Positions 4,872-7,039 of a stretch of 7,039 nucleotides of DNA are shown one piece after another. The notes below the pieces were generated by a model. It did no database searches. It had not been told where the DNA came from and worked only from the letters and a program-made list of their open reading frames with translations. Made by a program: the position numbers and the translations under genes. How positions within the stretch are numbered: the first letter of the stretch is position 1; each line of letters starts with the position of its first letter. This DNA comes from DASWHK01 sp036398215 (lineage in GTDB: Bacteria; Acidobacteriota; UBA890): NCBI GenBank assembly GCA_036398215.1, contig DASWHK010000064.1, forward strand, positions 1 to 7,039, written 5' to 3'.

Positions 4872-7039
4872 TCAGAAATCTAGCTTCAGGCCGGCGACCA
4901 GGGTGCGTGGCAGGCCAGGGCGGACACCCGCCGGGCGCCGCGCCACGATGTAGGCGTGATCGGTGAGGTTCTCGATCGCTGCATAGGCGAGGGCATGATC
5001 GTTGATCCGAACCTCGCCGGTGAAATCCCAGACCAGAAAGCTGTCGGTCGCCCGAGCGGGGTCGACGGGGCCTCGGGACGCCTCGGTGCGCATCGCGCTG
5101 TTGTACGTGGCTCCGAGCTCGAGCCGCCAGCCCCCGCGATCGACGCCGATGCCCATCGCAAGCTGGTGTTCCGGTAGATACGGAAGGCGATCGCCCGCCT
5201 CGACGTCACCCCACGGCCCGAAATCGCTGGCGAAGGAGTTCCGAAACGTGCCGCGCGTGTAGGTGTACGCCGCCCGTACGGGCAGGGCGACCTCCCAGCC
5301 GGGGGCAGCGAGGTCGTGGCGCGCCGCCGCCTCGAGACCGATCACGTCGACTCGGCCGCCGTTGAACAGGTCGCCCGTGCCGCTGCCGCCCGTAGCGAGC
5401 GTGTCGGCGCCCAGCAAGTTCGAGTAGTCGCTGTAGAACCCCGTCAGCTCGATCCCGAGCTGCCCGCGGGCGAATCGCGCGCCGGCCTCATAGTTGACGC
5501 TCTCTTCCGGCTCGGTGAAGTCCGAAGCCCCCGGCCCCGGAGGGCTGAACCCCCGATGCACACCACCGAACAGCCGCAGCTCGGAGGTCGCGTCGTAGCC
5601 CACGCCGATGCCCGGCACCACGACATCGACGTCGTTGGTGCGAATGCCCGTCGGAGCGGTGCGCCCCGGGTCGGCGCTGGAGAAATCGGTGCGCACGAGC
5701 TCGATCATCTCGAGGCGAACGCCGGGGATGAAGCTCCACCTGCCCCAGTCGATCTGGTCCTGGGCGAACAGCGCCCAGGCGCTCGCATCGGCGATCCGGT
5801 TGCTCTGGCTGCCCGGTGCACCGGCCTGCGTCAGACGCATCTCGCCATCGAGCATCTGGAAGCGATCCTCGTGCTGGAAGCGGTCCTCCTGGTCCTCGTG
5901 GTAGCGCAGGCCGAGCTCGAGCTGGTTGACGACGGCGCCGGTGTCGGGTCGCCAGCCCACCACGGTCTGGATGCCTTGAGCGTAGTAGTCGCGGTTGTTG
6001 GCCCGCACCGCGAGTGCGTCTGCGTCGCTGTCCGCGCCCTTGGCGATGGCGAGCTCGGGCGCGAACGCCACCGTGTCGGCGAAGATGCCACTGATGCCGC
6101 GGCCGTTGATGCTCTGCAGCTTGTACCAACCGCGGAAGAAGTCGTTGCGGTAGGCGATGGCCGTCACGTCGAGGCCGGGTGTCAACGCCGCGAAGTAGCG
6201 GACCTGGTATTGCTCGTGGTCGGAACGGAAGACGTCCTCCTGCGAGCCGGCGTAGCGCCGCAGCGGGTTGGCGCGAAAGTCCTCGTCCGTGAGGCCGAGA
6301 TAGGTCTCGTCGGCCACCTGTTTGGTCTTGCCGACCTTGACCTCGAGATCCTGGTATATCGATGCCGCCGGGTCGCTGTTGAGGCGGAGCTTGACCAGGT
6401 AATCCTGGATCTCGAAGCCGGTGTCGCCGCCGCCGTCGAGCTCCTTGAACCCGTCGCTGACGATCTGGTAGGTCTCCAGCAGCCAGCCGTAGCGGCTCCC
6501 GGAATCGCCGATCGTCAGGTGGCCGCGGCCGGTACCGTACTCACCGGCGCCGAACCGGGCGCGGACATTGAAATCGTTGGGGATCCCGGTCGACATCAGG
6601 TTGAGCGCGCCGCCGGTGGTGCGCGGGCCGTACTTCACCTGGCTGGAGCCCTTGCGGACCTCGATCGCTTCCATGCGTCCGGCGGTCGGGAAGTAGTAGG
6701 CCGCCGGCGCGGCGTACGGCGCCGGCGCCACCAGCACACCGTCTTCCATCAAGGTGATCTTGGCGCTGCGCTCGCTGCCGGTGCCGCGCAACCCGATGTT
6801 GGGTCGCAGCCCGAAGCCTTCCTCCTCCTGCAGGTTGATCCCGGGAATCTGGCGGAGGATGCGGTTGATGTCGTCGAAGGCCTGGCGTTGCCGCTCGAGG
6901 TCGGCGAGGGTGAGAAAGTGGGCCGAGCCGGGGATGTCGCGAATCTTCGCAGCGTCGCCGATCACCATCACGCGCTCGTTGATCACCAGCGCCCGTGCGG
7001 CGCGCTCCTGTTGCGCCGGCTCGGGATCGGCGGCGCCCG
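4872..7039 (-). CDS. TonB-dependent outer-membrane receptor, FecA-like (5' end outside window)
   Basis: Energised uptake of a ferric chelate or similar ligand across the outer membrane. About 721 residues are visible. The frame is open to the window edge upstream of GTG 6986, so that GTG is internal and the signal peptide, and any N-terminal signalling or carboxypeptidase-regulatory-like domain, are missing. Numbered from 6986: a TonB-box-like segment ERVMVIGD at 4-11; plug domain at about 15-132 with IPGINLQEEEGFGLRPNIG (48-66), the LRG motif, LMEDGVLVAPAPYAAPAAYYFP (79-100) and VRKGSSQVKYGPRTTGGALN (110-129); then a beta-barrel with GVHRGFSPP at 475-483, the C-terminal ENLTDHAYI box at 672-680, RPGLPRT, and a final Phe as the BAM signal. 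The plug motifs resemble ferric dicitrate receptor FecA (COG4772) more than other families. The true substrate cannot be read from sequence, and no fecI/fecR or ABC transporter genes are in the window. Stop codon TGA. Confidence 0.96.
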   Translation of the reverse strand, partial: GAADPEPAQQERAARALVINERVMVIGDAAKIRDIPGSAHFLTLADLERQRQAFDDINRILRQIPGINLQEEEGFGLRPNIGLRGTGSERSAKITLMEDGVLVAPAPYAAPAAYYFPTAGRMEAIEVRKGSSQVKYGPRTTGGALNLMSTGIPNDFNVRARFGAGEYGTGRGHLTIGDSGSRYGWLLETYQIVSDGFKELDGGGDTGFEIQDYLVKLRLNSDPAASIYQDLEVKVGKTKQVADETYLGLTDEDFRANPLRRYAGSQEDVFRSDHEQYQVRYFAALTPGLDVTAIAYRNDFFRGWYKLQSINGRGISGIFADTVAFAPELAIAKGADSDADALAVRANNRDYYAQGIQTVVGWRPDTGAVVNQLELGLRYHEDQEDRFQHEDRFQMLDGEMRLTQAGAPGSQSNRIADASAWALFAQDQIDWGRWSFIPGVRLEMIELVRTDFSSADPGRTAPTGIRTNDVDVVVPGIGVGYDATSELRLFGGVHRGFSPPGPGASDFTEPEESVNYEAGARFARGQLGIELTGFYSDYSNLLGADTLATGGSGTGDLFNGGRVDVIGLEAAARHDLAAPGWEVALPVRAAYTYTRGTFRNSFASDFGPWGDVEAGDRLPYLPEHQLAMGIGVDRGGWRLELGATYNSAMRTEASRGPVDPARATDSFLVWDFTGEVRINDHALAYAAIENLTDHAYIVARRPAGVRPGLPRTLVAGLKLDF

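Noticed and set aside
1..7039. tRNA/rRNA genes, CRISPR arrays, insertion sequences, attachment sites, riboswitches
   Set aside because: I found no cloverleaf-like segment, spaced repeat array, transposase or terminal inverted repeats, or known riboswitch core on either strand by eye.

Overview
The window carries three protein-coding genes, all on the minus strand, so transcription runs from high to low coordinates. In that order they are: a 5'-truncated FecA-type TonB-dependent outer-membrane receptor (window edge at 7039 down to 4872), a full-length RecQ-family DNA helicase (about 4646 to 2718), and a secreted multi-domain DUF1592-family protein with two c-type haem motifs (2489 to 42). The DNA is strongly G+C-rich with G/C-biased third codon positions. 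This also explains the long open antisense frames, which I reject as genes.

The organism is a Gram-negative bacterium, because a TonB receptor ending in an aromatic residue requires an outer membrane and the BAM machinery. The DUF1587/1592/1588/1585 architecture with a planctomycete-type cytochrome c motif is typical of Acidobacteriota, Planctomycetota, Verrucomicrobiota, Myxococcota and some marine Gammaproteobacteria. With the high G+C and a canonical GAGGTGA ribosome binding site, I favour Acidobacteriota, but only weakly; nothing in the window fixes the phylum.

Layout: 1-41 is the downstream flank of the DUF1592 gene and contains a GGAGGG that may be the ribosome binding site of the next gene, by family precedent a DUF1552 protein. 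42-2489 is the DUF1592 gene. 2490-2717 is intergenic (228 bp) and holds its ribosome binding site, a possible sigma-70-like promoter, two short dyads and a stem-loop just after recQ. 2712-2775 is a 24-bp tandem repeat that forms the 3' end of recQ and contains its stop codon. 2718-4646 is recQ. 4647-4871 (225 bp) is intergenic and holds a C-rich, G-poor transcript segment whose complement is a G-quadruplex-type G tract. 4872-7039 is the TonB receptor.

The three genes share direction but have separate jobs (outer-membrane uptake, DNA repair, periplasmic or surface redox/unknown) and lie about 200 bp apart. I read them as three separate transcription units rather than one operon. I see no mobile element, CRISPR array, RNA gene or defence system, and no convincing new multi-gene system. 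The least understood element is the DUF1592 protein. The most unusual sequence detail is the repeat that makes up the recQ tail and supplies its stop codon.
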